From the NCBI RefSeq assembly GCF_021018805.1, contig NC_086248.1, positions 22,824,922 to 22,888,921 on the forward strand: a stretch of DNA of 64,000 nt. The letters run 5' to 3'. The translations under genes and the position numbers were made by a program. The notes below the pieces were generated by a model that was not told the origin of the DNA, made no database searches, and saw only the letters and a program-made list of their open reading frames with translations. Below are positions 13,290-26,515 of the stretch, one piece after another. This DNA comes from Prinia subflava (Eukaryota; Chordata; Aves; Passeriformes; Cisticolidae). Position 1 is the first letter of the stretch, and every line of letters starts with the position of its first letter.

Positions 13290-14356
13290 AGTTGCCCACA
13301 CTGATTAATCCCAACAGACACACAGCACTTGTGCAAAAATGGGCAGCACCAACAGCATCATCCTGTTTGTGCTCTCTGTCTGAGCAGGATGGAGGTCCAT
13401 TGGTGTGAATACACATGCTCACAGGTGAGTACACACCTACACACAGGTGCACAGCTGGCTCAGACACCCAATCTGCCCAGGAGCTGCCCCTGGATCCCAG
13501 CCATCCCAGCGGCTGGTTCCTGGTCATGTGAATCGGTGGAACCGCAGCCCCACTCTGCTTGCTGGTGCTGCACACTGCTGCACACACACATAAAACCATG
13601 TACAGAGCTGACTGACTCTCTCTCCCCAGGAGACCCCAGCAGCACCCACACCCTCACTTGCACACCTGCACTGGCTCCCCGTGCTGCACCACAGCCAGAC
13701 AGGCTCTGGCTCCACTCCCACCTGGGGCTGGCATGGGGAATGCCTCACTGGGGGCTCTCTGTCACCGGCCCCCAGACACACAGTCCAGCCCAGCTGCTGG
13801 CACAACAATCCACCCTTGGCTTAGGCTGCTACAACCCACCCAATGGCCCTTACAACCCTTGTGGCGGTGTGGCCTGACAAGCTGCTATTTACAGACTTCC
13901 AGCTCTGGCTGTCCCCCCACACCTTTATTTTCTCACAGTTGTTCCTCTCCAAATCATCTGAATCCATGTCCTTTCTCCACCTCTGGATTCTTCCCTAAGC
14001 ATCCCATGGAAAGACTTATGCAATCCCAAAACACTCTTCCCCAGCATCCCATAACATGCTCAAGAGTTCTAGGCAGCATGTTCGTGGTCTGGAAAAGGAT
14101 ATGGAGCTGCTCCTCTTGGCCTGTCATGATGAGGGTCATACCTGGGCACTGTGGCTGAGCCTTTCCTGAGACAGCTCATGGTTTGTGTTCCCATTTGTCC
14201 TGTGCTCCTCTGGGTGTGCAGAGACAGGGCTGTGATGGGCTGATGACTCCCTGGGGTGGGGAGTTGGGGCACAGTGATGTCTGAGCTGCTCCATCTGCAT
14301 TGTCTCTGTATCCTGTGTGAATGTTTAGATAAGCTTTTACCCCGTATGACATAACA
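13290..14356. mobile_element. GC-rich, LTR-like block, family not recognised
   Basis: A sharply bounded GC- and C-rich segment of about 1.07 kb sits in AT-rich flanks. Composition changes abruptly near 13290 and again after the terminal ataaca at 14356. On the minus strand it starts TGTTATGTCATACGG, a plausible LTR start, and contains AATAAA (13929-13924). On the plus strand a cacataaaacc TATA-like word lies near 13586. I could not fix the left end or a target-site duplication. The overlapping open frames (longest 182 codons, plus strand) have no recognisable domain and fit chance openness in GC-rich DNA. It is probably a solo LTR. A GC-rich regulatory island or an old retrogene is an alternative. 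Confidence 0.45.
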
Positions 14357-17300
14357 CAATATTTGATATTTGAAACGTCTATTTAAAATAAATATTATGT
14401 TTGGAAACTAAATGTTTTGCAGAAATGCAACTTAGTTCAAGCCTTTTTCATTCATTTTTTTTTATTCATGCTAAAGAAAACAACTTCAAAGGAAAGTCAG
14501 CCTGAAGAAACAATACAAGATATTTCTTTTTGATTTTATATGAAAATTGCAAACTTAATCACACAAATATGCTATAATTATCTTCAGTCATAAATGTACT
14601 GTATTGTGCCTACTGAGATCCAAACCAGAGAATCTGTTTTAATCAGTTCTCTACACTCTAAAATGTTTTCTGTTGCTTTATTACTAATGCCACTTCTTTT
14701 GGAAACTGCGTATCCCTGAGGCTCTGATAACTTTTAAAAGATGTTTCATGCACACATGACAGCATGGTTCAAAGATGAGAATTAGGGAAAGTTTCTACTA
14801 ATTTTAAGGGTGTCAGCTAAAGTGCCTGAAATTAATCCAGCATCTGGCTGCAGACAGTGGGCTATAACATAGTAAGAGCCCTTTAAAACACCTGAACTGT
14901 AGGAAAACTTGTTTGTGCCTGATGCACTGCTGTGGCCACACATCACCCCCAAAGCTTTTGTGAAAGGTAAAATCCATACAGAGGGCAGTCATAGAGACAA
15001 GGACTGATTTTCAAAGGCATCCATAACTTTTTTAGATGTGATTTTTCACTCACAATGAAAACTCTGGAGGGCAAACACCAAGTGTCCAGCTAGCTGCAAA
15101 CATTCTCACACAATAAAACCAGAATCTCTTTGACAATAATTTTTCCCTATCAGCCACCAAGAAGCCATGTTACTGAACCCAGTAAATCTACTGAGATTCT
15201 CTAGAGAGCTCTTCAAGGAAGCCAGAATAATATAATCTTCAACAGCCTTCTCTGTCTAAACTTCCTTCTATCCTTGATGTACTTTTCCTTTGTGACCATC
15301 AGGTAGTACATCCCTATTCCCTGATGATGAACTCTTTGGATCTTGTTTATTTTCATTGCAGTCTTATAACCTTCTATCAGTCTTATGATGATGTTTTGAA
15401 ATGCACTACAATAATTTTCTGAACTGTTGTAAGACTTCACACAAAATGAGAGTGGGGGACACTGTTATTTTTCTGTCTCATTTTTGTTGTTTGGCCATTG
15501 CCCTTTTTTTGTAGATCTCGTTTTTCCATCAGATTTTTTTTTAACCTTCACAGAAACGGATACTGAGGACAGCTAAATTTAAGTATATTTCTTTATCTGA
15601 AACTGATATTGAAAATTCTTACAGAACCAACAAATTTAACTGCTAACAGAAATGCAAAATAACCTCCTGGAGATGTTTCATCTCTTCATGAAACATAATG
15701 GATGCTTTTAGTAGAAGAATCTCTGTTTTCAGGGGCATCAACACAGATATGTGGCAAGTATTTTGTGTTCTCTGCCTGCTCTTTTCTAACAGAGGAATTG
15801 TACACACACTGTCATCCAAGCACACATGAATAAAAGGATTTACAAGTTCATGAATTAATAAGGACAAAATATAGAGGCATTTGTGAAAAATGCATAAATA
15901 CAAGATCAATGAGAGGATAACAGATGAGTTTCACTCACAGGGAACAAGTTTGATTATGTCATAGTTACATGCACATATCCCAACATTTTAAGTGTTTTTT
16001 TAAAATATGTACATCTTAGATTTTACAGGATATTTAATGCCTTAAATGTTTGTTTCCAAGTCTTTCTTTCCTATAAATTATTTTAAGGGACTGTAATCTG
16101 ATTCTCTGGTTACAATGGCCCATGACTTCACTTTTACTGCCCATTGAGAAATCGACCATTGCTCTCTTCAAAAATTTTGTCATTTAATTCACATCAAAAC
16201 CCATAGAGCTCCTTCAATATGATAACACAAAAACAGTTGCTGGGATCAGTAAAAAGGATTTTAGTATCACCTGAACTGTGTTAGGTGAGATGTTTATCTG
16301 TAAAGACTACAAAGGTCTTAAATACAACAGCATCAATAAGTACTTTATGCTATCAGGATATATTCTTATATTTTGAACACCATTCACAATATTCAACTTT
16401 ATGAATAAACAAGTAAAATGTATTTCTTTTAGGTACATTCAAAATGCAATCTGTGTAATCAGAATCAACTGGCTAATGTATTAGTGTGAGAGTACACTAT
16501 TTGGCAAGAGGGAAGCTTCAGGGAATATCCCAGTTTCACAAGAGTGAATGGATGAAAGTGAAAATTGAAAATACATTCTGTTAACCAAGTATATGGTTAT
16601 CCTTTAGGGTGCAATTTGGCAAATCTTTTACTCTAGTCCTTCCTCTTTTTTCATTTAAATTTACATTTACTCAATGTAAACCAGCCCCAATAAAGTACAA
16701 TTAAATCTATTCAGATCACACAGAAGAGTGCACTGTGTGTGAGATTTGAAGTAAAAAAGATAGCTTAAAATAAAGCTCAGCTGTGCTACAAGTAGGAGCC
16801 AAAGAAATAAATAATCAGCAAAAATGAATCCTGTTTGTAATTCAGCAAGAAGGCTATATTAAAATAGTTAATATCTTAGAGGGAAAAAAATGAAGTCAAA
16901 AAATTTAGAAATAATTTGCATGAATTTTCCATAAAAACATACCTGTACAGTCATATTTCAAACTACTTCTAATACTCCCAATGCTTTTCTGAACTTACTT
17001 GTTCAAAGCCTCTGCATGTTCAGTGTTGTCTCATATCAAAGATTGTTCTGGAAAGAAGTTGGCAGGTTCCACATTAGTTCATTTTAGAAGCATGAATACC
17101 ATTCATTAGAATAGCTTTTGAAATTAATTGCTTGCAGCATTTGGGTGGATGGTACATTTGTAGCTGATGTAAATCATTCATTCTTCACTTGCTTAGTTTC
17201 ACATCTTTTTGGAGATGACTGCAGTCCATCCCTTGAACCCCAAAACACAGTAGTGGTGGTGCAGTTAATAAAAGTAACATCATGTATTGGAATACCTAAT

Positions 17301-20300
17301 AGAAACCCCTATTGGAATGTACTAATAGAAAACCCAGCAACTAGTGCCTATTGCCAATAATCAAGACAGAAAATGCCTCCACATTAGAAGAGAATTATCT
17401 GAGAAATTGCATTGCACAAACAATTCTGAGCCACATATTTGGCAGTCTGTGATTAGTCAACAGCTCATGATCATTAAGCTTACCCTAGAAGGTAATATCT
17501 AGGAATTTTTCAAAAAAAGACTTTGCATTCCCTAAAGAAGTTTAAACCTTGTATTGTCAGTATTCCTATTCCCTTACCATAAAAAACTGGTTGGTCCTGC
17601 ATATTATGCTCTTTTATACTGAAAATTAATGTCAATCCAGATAGTTTCTTGATTTTTATTCTTAAAATATAGTAGAGGCGCAGATGTTTGTGCATGGAAT
17701 TATAATTCAAATGGGGCTGCAAATATGGCTGGGAACTTTTTATGTAGAAATGCATGATATAATTTAAATAAATCCATTCTTTTCATTCTTACAACCAGTG
17801 GAAATGTCAGAAATTGTGGGTTTGGTCCCTTCTCAATGATTTGTATGTAGGCTGAAGTCACTGAAAAAGAAAATCACTCTTGCAGCAAAGGTGAAGGCTA
17901 TTGTCTGCATTAGGAAGAAGTGCAGTCCAGTCACTGCAAATTTGTAGAGAGAAAAAGCAATTAGGGCTTTGCATTTATGCTATATGACTTTCAGGAATTG
18001 CTGCTTCAGATTAATGTAGTTCTGACCCTCTGAACTGACTTGCTCTGTGCAGATGGATCATAGGCTTTGTATTTTGTTATGAACCAATGTGCATGAACTA
18101 GAGGTGACTGGGAGAGTCACTTGAAAATTGCACTTCTGATCTAAAGAGAAAATCCTAGTGCAAATAATCTCTTAATGCTGAAGAAAACAGAGCCCACCAA
18201 AAGTCAGACACCTCGCTTTGGTTTGCACCTTTGACCCGTCTGAATTGGTAGACCCCTTCAAAAAGATAGTCCAAACCACTGGTCCAAAGAAAAGGAGCTT
18301 TAATTCTTGTTTACCAGGGCAGTTTCACTTTGCATTCCTAATTAAACAAGCACCGAACTAGAGGTGAGATTTGGGATCACTCAATTCTTAGGAGAGGGTG
18401 ATAAATTAATTATTAATTATGCAAGGACATTCATTGTTCATATGAACCCAGCAGAAAGTAGGTCTCCTTTTGAGTTTTTTTTTTCAATGTCCTAAGCAGG
18501 TCATAGAATTATTCGCAATAAATATTTCAGTGTACTACACAAGGTGAATTTTCTTCAACAGGATAGACTGAGAGCAACTCACTGCAGAACACCTGAAAAA
18601 TGGTATTCTGACTCCTCAGACTTAATCTACAGCACCAGCAATAGGAGAGAATTGTATTCCCAGATACAGGTACAAACTACCCTTTACTGACTTGACCACT
18701 TTACTGCCGGAAGAGAGGCGGACTCAAATTTCCTTAAGCAAAAAAGCATTGACATCATAGTCCCCTCCAGACACTTTCAAAAAAGGAACATGCTTCCAAC
18801 TCCTCAGCATCTGCAAACACCTAGTGCTTTGTCTCTTTTGGCTTTGCACATGTTTTTTCTATGTAATAGAAATAACCGGAATGCTATGGTAAAAAAGAAA
18901 ACCCTGAAGTGAGAGTGATGTTTGTACCTCTACTGAGTCCTTCTGAAACAGGTTCAGAAACCTTTCTTCATTGTAATTACCATCAATTCTAAGGCAAAGA
19001 TCTCATGAAGGGAACTGAATATTATAGCAGATCATTTTATCCACCTCATTGGCAGGAGGGATGCAAGTGAGGTACACAACAGCCAAATTAATTATTGTGT
19101 CCATATGCATTATGGGTGGCTTAACTGGTGTTTTCTGAAATTGTATTCAGTTCAATTATTATTGGACCGGTACTGCTGTTTTAATAAATGATCATTAAAA
19201 TGTGTTGCAGCTATGTATCATCTTTATCTTAATGATTTTAATTTCACTGTCTTTGTAGAAGCCTCAGAGCATTCTTAACTAAGAATTTAGTCTAATTTTG
19301 CATTCCTGCATAATAGGATGAATATTAACATCAAGTACTAATACTCTGGGATTGTAGAGCCTTCTTACTTTCCCCACCTTGTGCCTTTTTCTCTTCATAA
19401 ATATACAAAAAACTGTTTCACTGCTTTATTTGAAATCTCTTCTTAACACTTTGTTCTTATGAAATGTCTTTAAAAATCTGTGGAAAAGACCTAGGAATAA
19501 GTGTTCTGTGACCTCTCTTTTTCACAGGACTCGTATAATTATCCTTACAGGGGATACTTCATACTATATCAAACCTTCTCATTTAACACAGCATTTAAGG
19601 AAACAGATTTTGCCTAGAGGGTTTGCAGAGCATGAAATCTTTTTCACTGCTCCACAGTCATTGCTATCCAGCCCCATGGTGACCAGCAAGCAAGCAGTGC
19701 AGCTGTGGCCACACTCATTTCCTTGCAGGAAGCCAGAGATCCTCCCTGTCTATTCTTACCTGGTCAAGTCCTCTGCTGCTCCCTAGAGCAACAGAAGCTG
19801 AAGGTCAACCAACCTATAGCCAGGATAAGGAGCCAGGAAGAATTTGTGGTGCTTCTTTGACAATTCAGAAGCACTAATTCTATTGCAAGGCAGAATGAGA
19901 AGTGGTTTAACAGGGAGGTAAAAGCATCCTGTGTTCTTCTACATGGCTATAACCTGTGCACTGGCAGCCTCCCATGTGTCTCCCTGTGGCAGTGACAAGC
20001 CCCTCTCCTTCTCTCAAATGCAGGTAATGCTTTCCTATTTCTTGCTTCTTAGCACAGAGTGAACTTGATTTCTAACACCTTGTTTCTAGCATCTCATCTT
20101 CTGAAAGCAGTATCCATATTGTGAATCATGATGCTTCTTCCCCAGCAGATCAGAGTTCACACTAAAGGTAGATGGGTCAGATTTTCAATGTGTTTCCTAA
20201 AAGAAGTCTTGCAAACAGTATGCACAGTTATATATACATACATAGTTGCATCTACTGAATGCAGGAACACTAGTAGTGCTATATATGTGTATGCACTAAT

Positions 20301-22629
20301 TTATCATCAAAAGTTCAAAGGAATTTGTTTAATTTACTGTGCTTTTTGAACGAAAGTAATACTTGTATGTTTAAATATTTGTTATCATTTAGTTGTGACC
20401 ATGACATACATTGTCTCAGAGAATGGACAGTACTCAGTTTAAAATATGTAATGAAGAACTACAGAATGCAAATTACACACCAGGCAAATGTATTTACATA
20501 ATTTGTTCAAATCAAAGTTAATCATAATTCATGCCACGAAATAGGAAACAATATCTATTCTTTTTCAGATTTTTTCTTGTGTTTTGTGAAGAATTTCCCT
20601 TGGTCATTTTTTTCCTTCCAGAAGTCTGAACTTCTTCCTGTCAGCAATTATGCTTGCTTTGCACAGTAGAGGACAGCATGCATTTTTTCTCTTTTACTGC
20701 TGACTCTATCCACATCTTGCCTGATATGCTTTTCCATCCTCACCTTCACCTTCTGCACCCTGCAAATATAAAAGATAAAGAACAGATTAAATACAAGGCA
20801 CCTGAAGAAATGAGGATGATCACACAGATTTTCTTTCCTGTGTTCAAAGTAATATTGTCAGTTGCTCCAGTAAAAAATCTCTCATATACAAGTGGGGTTC
20901 AAATGAAAATGTATGACTACATTACAATATGTAAATCCAAATTTGTCTTAGTCTCTTATTATTGACACTTACTAATTGCAAGTAAATGTAGCATTTGTCA
21001 TGCATAAAGGCAGCAGAATCTGACCTCCAAAACCCCTGGAACATGCAAGTTTTGTATATTGGCCATGATTGTTATTTGAATAAGATATCTTAAAACCCTT
21101 TTAGAAGAACTGTGTTCTGCAATTTTAATTTGTAGTGCACATTGTGAAGAAAAGGTTTATTTTCATAGCAGAATATAGTCCTCTTCTGATTTTTGTCTGT
21201 TAAATATCCTAATTTTCTTTTGTTCTCATATTTTAAAGTGCAAAGAGAATTACTCCCTCCCCCAAGTATACTTTCTTACTCATCATAAAAGAAATAGGTA
21301 TACATATTGATATATGTTTTGGCATTGATTTCTACCAGGGGTGTTGGTTTATGTACTGCTGTAGCACAGACATTCTCATTGTGTCCATGTATGTGTGTTT
21401 GTGTCTCTGAGATACAGACCTTTTTTCTCTTTTCTCTCTTCTTCTGGCAAACTGAGCAGAAGGATCTATTTTCTGACAGGCTGTCACTCTCAAGAGGGCA
21501 TAAAATCTGCATTTCCTTTCATCTCTCTGGATTAGTGGATTATCCTGCAGTCTGCTTGGTGACTGAGATACTTTATACCCTTCATCTCTGAGTTCTTAAA
21601 ACTAATATAACAACAGCAGGTGTGTTTCTAAGATTTGGCACGTTTTGGAGAGTGAGAGGTTTTATCACATGGGTGACTGTTACCTTAAAAGCTCAAATTT
21701 TTTTTTTCACAGAGACCTCATTTTAGCAACCAACAATATCATAATAAGAAAGTCACACTTTTTATTTTTTGCTTCATTTTGTGATAAAAGCACATCAAAC
21801 AACAAAGTTGGAAGACTGCCTCTATTATTTGATCTAGTTTCAGAAGGGAGGAGAGATGGAAGACTACAGAAGAAAAGAAGAGAATTAATTAGAGCAGCAA
21901 AAACTGTGTAAAGAGGAGGGTTTGTATGATGGTCTCCAGTGTAATGCTGGAATAGGAAACAAAATTTAATTTAAGAGAAAAAAAAAATCAAAACAAACCC
22001 ACAACAAAACCTTTAGAAGAAAGTTCTGTTCCAGTTAATTGTCTCCCAACTTTAATCTATTAACCAAAGTCCAGCAGGTCTTAAGTAAAGGATTTGCCAT
22101 ACTCCCACTGCACAAACAAATACCAAAGCAACTGGAAGAAGCAGGTGGGGTATCCTGCCATTCCCTATGGCCAGCCATGGCCCTGTCTCACCCTCACCTG
22201 GAGAACCTCAGCGAGCCTGAACCAAGTTTCCTGGGCCAAGTGTGTGGTAGCACTCTGGTTTTTCCTGCAGATGTTTCAGGGAGGTAAAACCAGCAAGCTG
22301 CCAGAGATGAAGAGCAAAAAATGACAACAACAAAAAAGTCAGACATACCAAATGAACAGAAAAGTGAAAACTAAAAAATGCCTACAGAACAGGATTTTAA
22401 TGCTGGATCTCAGAAAGGCTGAAATTTAAGGGTTCTGTGTAATTTTAGGAACAATCTTTCTATTTTCAGGTCTTTCTAGGTCTGATTTTTAAATCAAACC
22501 CTTCTCCTATTTTTATATTTAGTTGCTAATGTATTTTATCAATAATTAAATTCTTCCATCTGTCACAGAATGTATGAGTCCATTAATTTCTTAGCCATGT
22601 TTCTTAAATACCTTGTTATGCTTGTTTTT
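14357..22629. other. Unique AT-rich intergenic sequence
   Basis: More than 8 kb without a recognisable gene or element. Only small features were noted: a 25-bp two-copy duplication at 17285-17336 and assorted A/T runs (14455, 15530, 18474, 21973). The open frames (up to about 100 codons) do not resemble known proteins. Confidence 0.6.
17285..17336. repeat. Two-copy 25-bp imperfect tandem duplication
   Basis: The phrase tattggaat followed by a ctaatagaaa(a)ccc segment occurs twice with a 25-base period (starting 17285 and 17310), with a few mismatches. It is a simple local duplication. Confidence 0.8.
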
Positions 22630-23212
22630 TGGTCCTGGTTTCTGCTGGGGTAGAGTTAATTTTTTCTCCCAGTGGCTGGTGCAGTGCTGTGGTTTGCACA
22701 CAGTGCTGTGGTTTGAGGATGAGAACACTGTTGGTGATGCATTGATGTTTTAGCTGATGCTGAGCAGGGGTTACACAAAGTCAAGGCCCTTTCTGCTCCC
22801 CACCCCAGCACACCAGTAGAGAGGCTGGGAGTGCACAAGAAGTGGGGAGGGGATGGAGCTAAGACAGCTGACCCCAGCTGACCAGAGGGATATCCCAAAC
22901 TAGTGGCACCATGCTGAACAACAAAAATGAGGGCAGCTGGCTGGGAGGGTGGCAGCCTGCTGTTTGGGGACAGGCTGGGCATCACTCGGTGGGTGGCAAG
23001 CAATTGCATTGGGCATTATTGGTTTTGTATGCTTCTTTTCATTATAATTATTATTATTTTCTCTTCCCTTTTCTCTCCTTTCAAACTGAATTGATCTCAA
23101 AACATAGGTTTCACCTTTTTTTTTTTTCCTGATACTTTCCCTCATTCCTCAGTAGGGGGAATGAGAAAAGAGCTGGGTGGTGTTTTGCTGAGTGCCAGGT
23201 TAAGCCATGACA
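22630..23212 (+). mobile_element. Solo LTR, avian ERVL type (TGTCCTGGTTTC family)
   Basis: The element opens tggtcctggtttctgctgg, continues with gtagagttaatttt and gtgcagtgctgtggttt, and has the diagnostic 3' blocks ggcaagcaattgcattggg and agtgccaggttaagccatgaca. These match, by recall, the widespread avian ERVL-type LTR that begins TGTCCTGGTTTCAGCTGGG and ends CATGACA. The AT-rich attataattattattatt tract lies where the family carries its variable ATT repeat. Part of the middle is shortened. No internal viral sequence flanks it, so it is a solo LTR. Both flanks are T-rich, so the target-site duplication is ambiguous (ttttt against ttttg). Confidence 0.88.
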
Positions 23213-25056
23213 TTTTGTTTCCATATAATTTTTAATGATTCTTAATCTTTTCAAACTGCTCTGTCACATATTTAATCTTTTATGTATGTGCTTCTCAACA
23301 AAGGTCTAAATTCTGCTCATGCCCTGAATTTGGAGTTCAGCTGAGATTTACATATCATCCAATGTATGTTCCGTCCCTGTCTGTAACCGTGATCATCATT
23401 CATTACTGGACAGGCTGAAAGTCTCTGAGATCTTTCACAAATCTTATTATTTATATCTGGTAGTGTCAGCAATGTATGGAGTACTTCTGGATACACAAGA
23501 CCAAACAGCCATTTCCCAAAGACTATAGAGTCTCTAAAGAGAGCAACCCCAGAGGAGACAAACAACAAAGGGATGTTTGTACAAATCTCCTAGCTAACTC
23601 CACTGACTGAGTAGCAAGATGTAGCAACCTGTGCACTCTAACTATGGAGACAATAAAAAAGAGAATAAAATTCTGCCTTGTAATTATGCTCAAGATTTGC
23701 TTTATCAAGATTTGGGACTTTTTGTTACACTAGTTTTATTCCTTAAAACAATAAGATATTGGTTTTTTTGTTTTCCATATGATTATCAATACTTTGGAAA
23801 TTATTTTAGGTGTTGATGCTAAATGACACTTAATTATGTGCTTAATTTTCAGAATGCCCCAGTGCAACTGAAACATGAAAAAGGCCTTAGTAGCACTCAA
23901 GAATAAAGAGAGCTCTAAAGATGGTTGCTGCACAAGCCAAATTAAATAAAAGTGGTCGATGGGAAGTAAACCCCTAATTTTTTTAGGTCTGGCAATACAA
24001 GAAACAAAGACCATAAGTTTTAAAGCTGAAAATAGATTGCTATAGTGTGGTCCTGACATATGGCTTAGAGAGGACCTCGCACAAGGAAACAAGACACAAG
24101 ACTCAAGCAGGTGAAATGAGGGAGAGCTTGCTGTAAGTGAATTACTTTTTACATTGATATCTCAGTTTGATATCCATAGTAAGACACTAGAAGCAATGAG
24201 AACAGAAAAAAGTGATAAAGCCAAAGAACTAAAATATTTTTTAAGAATGAGAATAAGTAAAGAACAGAAAATTGCCACCAGTACAGCATGAAATAGCAAT
24301 TAAAATAGGGAAAGAACTAGAAAATAGGTTATCTTCCTTGACAAAGTCCAGAAGCATGGTCTATTGGAAAGGCAGTGAAAAATGTACTGAGGTCAAGCAG
24401 GCTAAAGAAGAGGAACAGTCACCCACAGCAGCTGTGGGATTTAAAACTTGGCAAAGTCCGTTGTCACTCACAAGAAAATAGATTCAATTTCTAGCTTCAC
24501 ACCTAAAAAGTTTATTAGAAAACTAATTATTTCAAATTTCAATTAAATATAGTTGAAATATTTAAAGATGTATTCTTTTGCTTCTATGCATTTCCTTGAC
24601 ATTGTTGCAATATAATCAGCATTCTGTGTCAGGATCAGTGGTGGAACTTTGTGAACACTGCAGGGCTGTGACACACTTAACAATAAAAAGGTCCATTTTA
24701 AAAATACAGAATACTCGCTATTTTCTCTTTTTAACCATCAGCTTTATTTGGCCATTATTATCATAAATTTGCATTATATTACACAGATTCATAAATAATT
24801 CCAAATGTAAAATAACCAGAAGTGAAATAGGGAGGTAGGCGCTCCCCTGAGAGAGCTGCATGAAAGATGCAAGAAGACTCGTATTGTGAAAAAGGCAGCT
24901 GTTATTAAGTTAACCAATGTTCCAGATACTGCCAACTGCTTTCACCCAACAGCAGGACCTATAAACTCTGCTGCATGGCCTGACTGTAGTTACTGACTCA
25001 CTCTTTTAATCTTTCTGGCCTTGAGGATAGGGTAAACTAAGTCAACGAGGGGTGTG
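23213..25056. other. Mostly unique sequence with a possible CR1-like scrap
   Basis: No gene seen. Around 24009-24062 a phrase beginning accataagttttaaagc loosely resembles the reverse complement of an old amniote CR1 3' end (consensus words of the type AAGTTTAAAGCCAGAAGGG), but the match is short and degraded. The rest appears to be unique. Confidence 0.5.
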
Positions 25057-26515
25057 TGTGTTGCGTTTGTGCTGCCAGGTTTTGGCAATGCGCAATCACA
25101 GGGGTGGCTTCTGTGAGAAACTGCTGGAAGCTTCCCTCGTGTCCAAAAGAGCCAATGCCAGCCAGCTCCAAGAAGGACCTGCTGCTTGCTAAGGCTGAGC
25201 CCATCAGCAAGAGTGGTAGTACCTGTGGGAGAATACTGTGAGGAAAGGGAAAAAAAAACCCTGTGCAACTGCAGCCGGAGAGAGGAGTGAGAGGAAAACT
25301 CTGCAGGCACCAAGGTCAGTGAAGAACTAAGTGGGAAAGTGCTTCAGGGGCAGAGATTCCCCTGCAGCCTGTGATGAAGACCTTGGTGAGGCAGCTGGCC
25401 CCTGCAGCCCATGGAGTACCCCATGCTGGATCATGTGTGCTCATCTGTGATGAAATCTGTGCTGGAGCAGGCTCCCGGCAGGACCTGAGGCCCTGAGGAG
25501 AGAGAAGGCCGTGCTGGAACACCTTTGCTGCTAGGACTTGTGACCCCATGACACACACTGGAGCAGCCTGTTCCTGAAGGACTACAGCCCATGGAAAGAG
25601 TCCATGGCAGAGCAGTTTGTGAAGAACAGCAGTCTGTGGGAAAGATGCACATTGGAGAAGGGGTGGAGGACTGTCTCCCAGGGGACAGACCACATACTGG
25701 AGCAGGGGGTTGAAGTGTGGAGTGTGAGGAGGAAGGAGCAGCAGAGACAACGTGATGAACTGACTATAAGCTCATTCCCTGTCTCCCTGCAATGCTGCAG
25801 CAGAGGAGGTACATAACTCCTCTGTATGGAGCATAGAGAGGAGTTGAGGTTGAGCCTAGGAAAAGGGGAGGGGTAGAGGAATGTATTTTGGGGGGAAGGG
25901 TTTTAAATAAAATCTGGGGTTTATTTCTTGTTTTCTGTAGCAATGCATTTCCACACCCAAGCAGGTGTGTTTACATAAGGCAAAGAGTTTCAGCTTATCT
26001 TGGAACATGTAAGGAAGTTAAACTAGAATTTTTTACAGCCTTCTCATTGTAACTGGCTCAGTGCCAGCACAGAGGCACTGATTTGGCTTCAGAAATGTCC
26101 CTCAAAGCCTGTTGCCAGTTTCATCGGGCAAGGTGCCAAATAGCCCACCTGGACTACTGAGTACTAGAGAGACTGCACAGACAGGCTCAAGTGCTTTTTT
26201 GGACTGCCTTAGCCAGTGTAAAAGTGTTTTCTACACTGTGTTCCACTTATATTTCTTTGTTCTATTATTAAAACCTTTTATTTTACAAAGGATGCCCAGA
26301 GAAGTTGTCTCACTATTATTAAGCCATTTTGAGAATTGCTGGACACCCTCAAAGACTTGATAAATCTTCACGTGGCTCACTCCACTCTGGCTACATGCCA
26401 AAAAATTTTATCAGTTTTCCAACTCCGATTTGATTGTAAACAAAATAACTAATTTTTTCCAGTCGAGTCTGTTTTGCCCATGACAGTGGCTGGTGAGGAA
26501 TCTCTACCATTCAGT
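25057..26515 (+). mobile_element. LTR, TGTATTGGG-type ERVL-like family, with an internal insertion
   Basis: It begins TGTGTTGCGTTTGTG, equivalent to the family's TGTATTGGGTTTGTG, then runs through gccaggttttgg, ggtggcttctgtgagaaactg, agagccaatgccagcc and the gagagaggagtgagag block. A poly(A) signal AATAAA is at 25906-25911. The recognisable body stops near 25937. The family's 3' phrase agtcgagtctgttttgccc and the following catgacagtggctggtgag reappear only at 26463-26508. About 500 bases between them do not belong to this LTR and are an unclassified insert or rearrangement. The final part of the LTR after about 26515 is absent. No retroviral coding region flanks it. Confidence 0.8.
25938..26440. 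other. Unclassified insert inside the LTR
   Basis: This segment of about 500 bases separates the body and the tail of the surrounding LTR. It is less GC-rich than the LTR, contains an attattaaaacc word (near 26266) that could be a poly(A)-type signal, and has no tail typical of CR1. I do not see matching target duplications at its edges. It could be a small nested LTR or a subfamily-specific segment. Identity unknown. Confidence 0.45.

Noticed and set aside
13329..14158. Plus-strand frames of 166-182 codons
   Set aside because: They lie in the GC-rich LTR-like block. The peptides have no recognisable domain, and several competing frames are open on both strands.
22625..23217. Target-site duplication of the ERVL-type solo LTR
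   Set aside because: The flanks are T-rich (ttttt against ttttg), so a true duplication cannot be told from homopolymer similarity.
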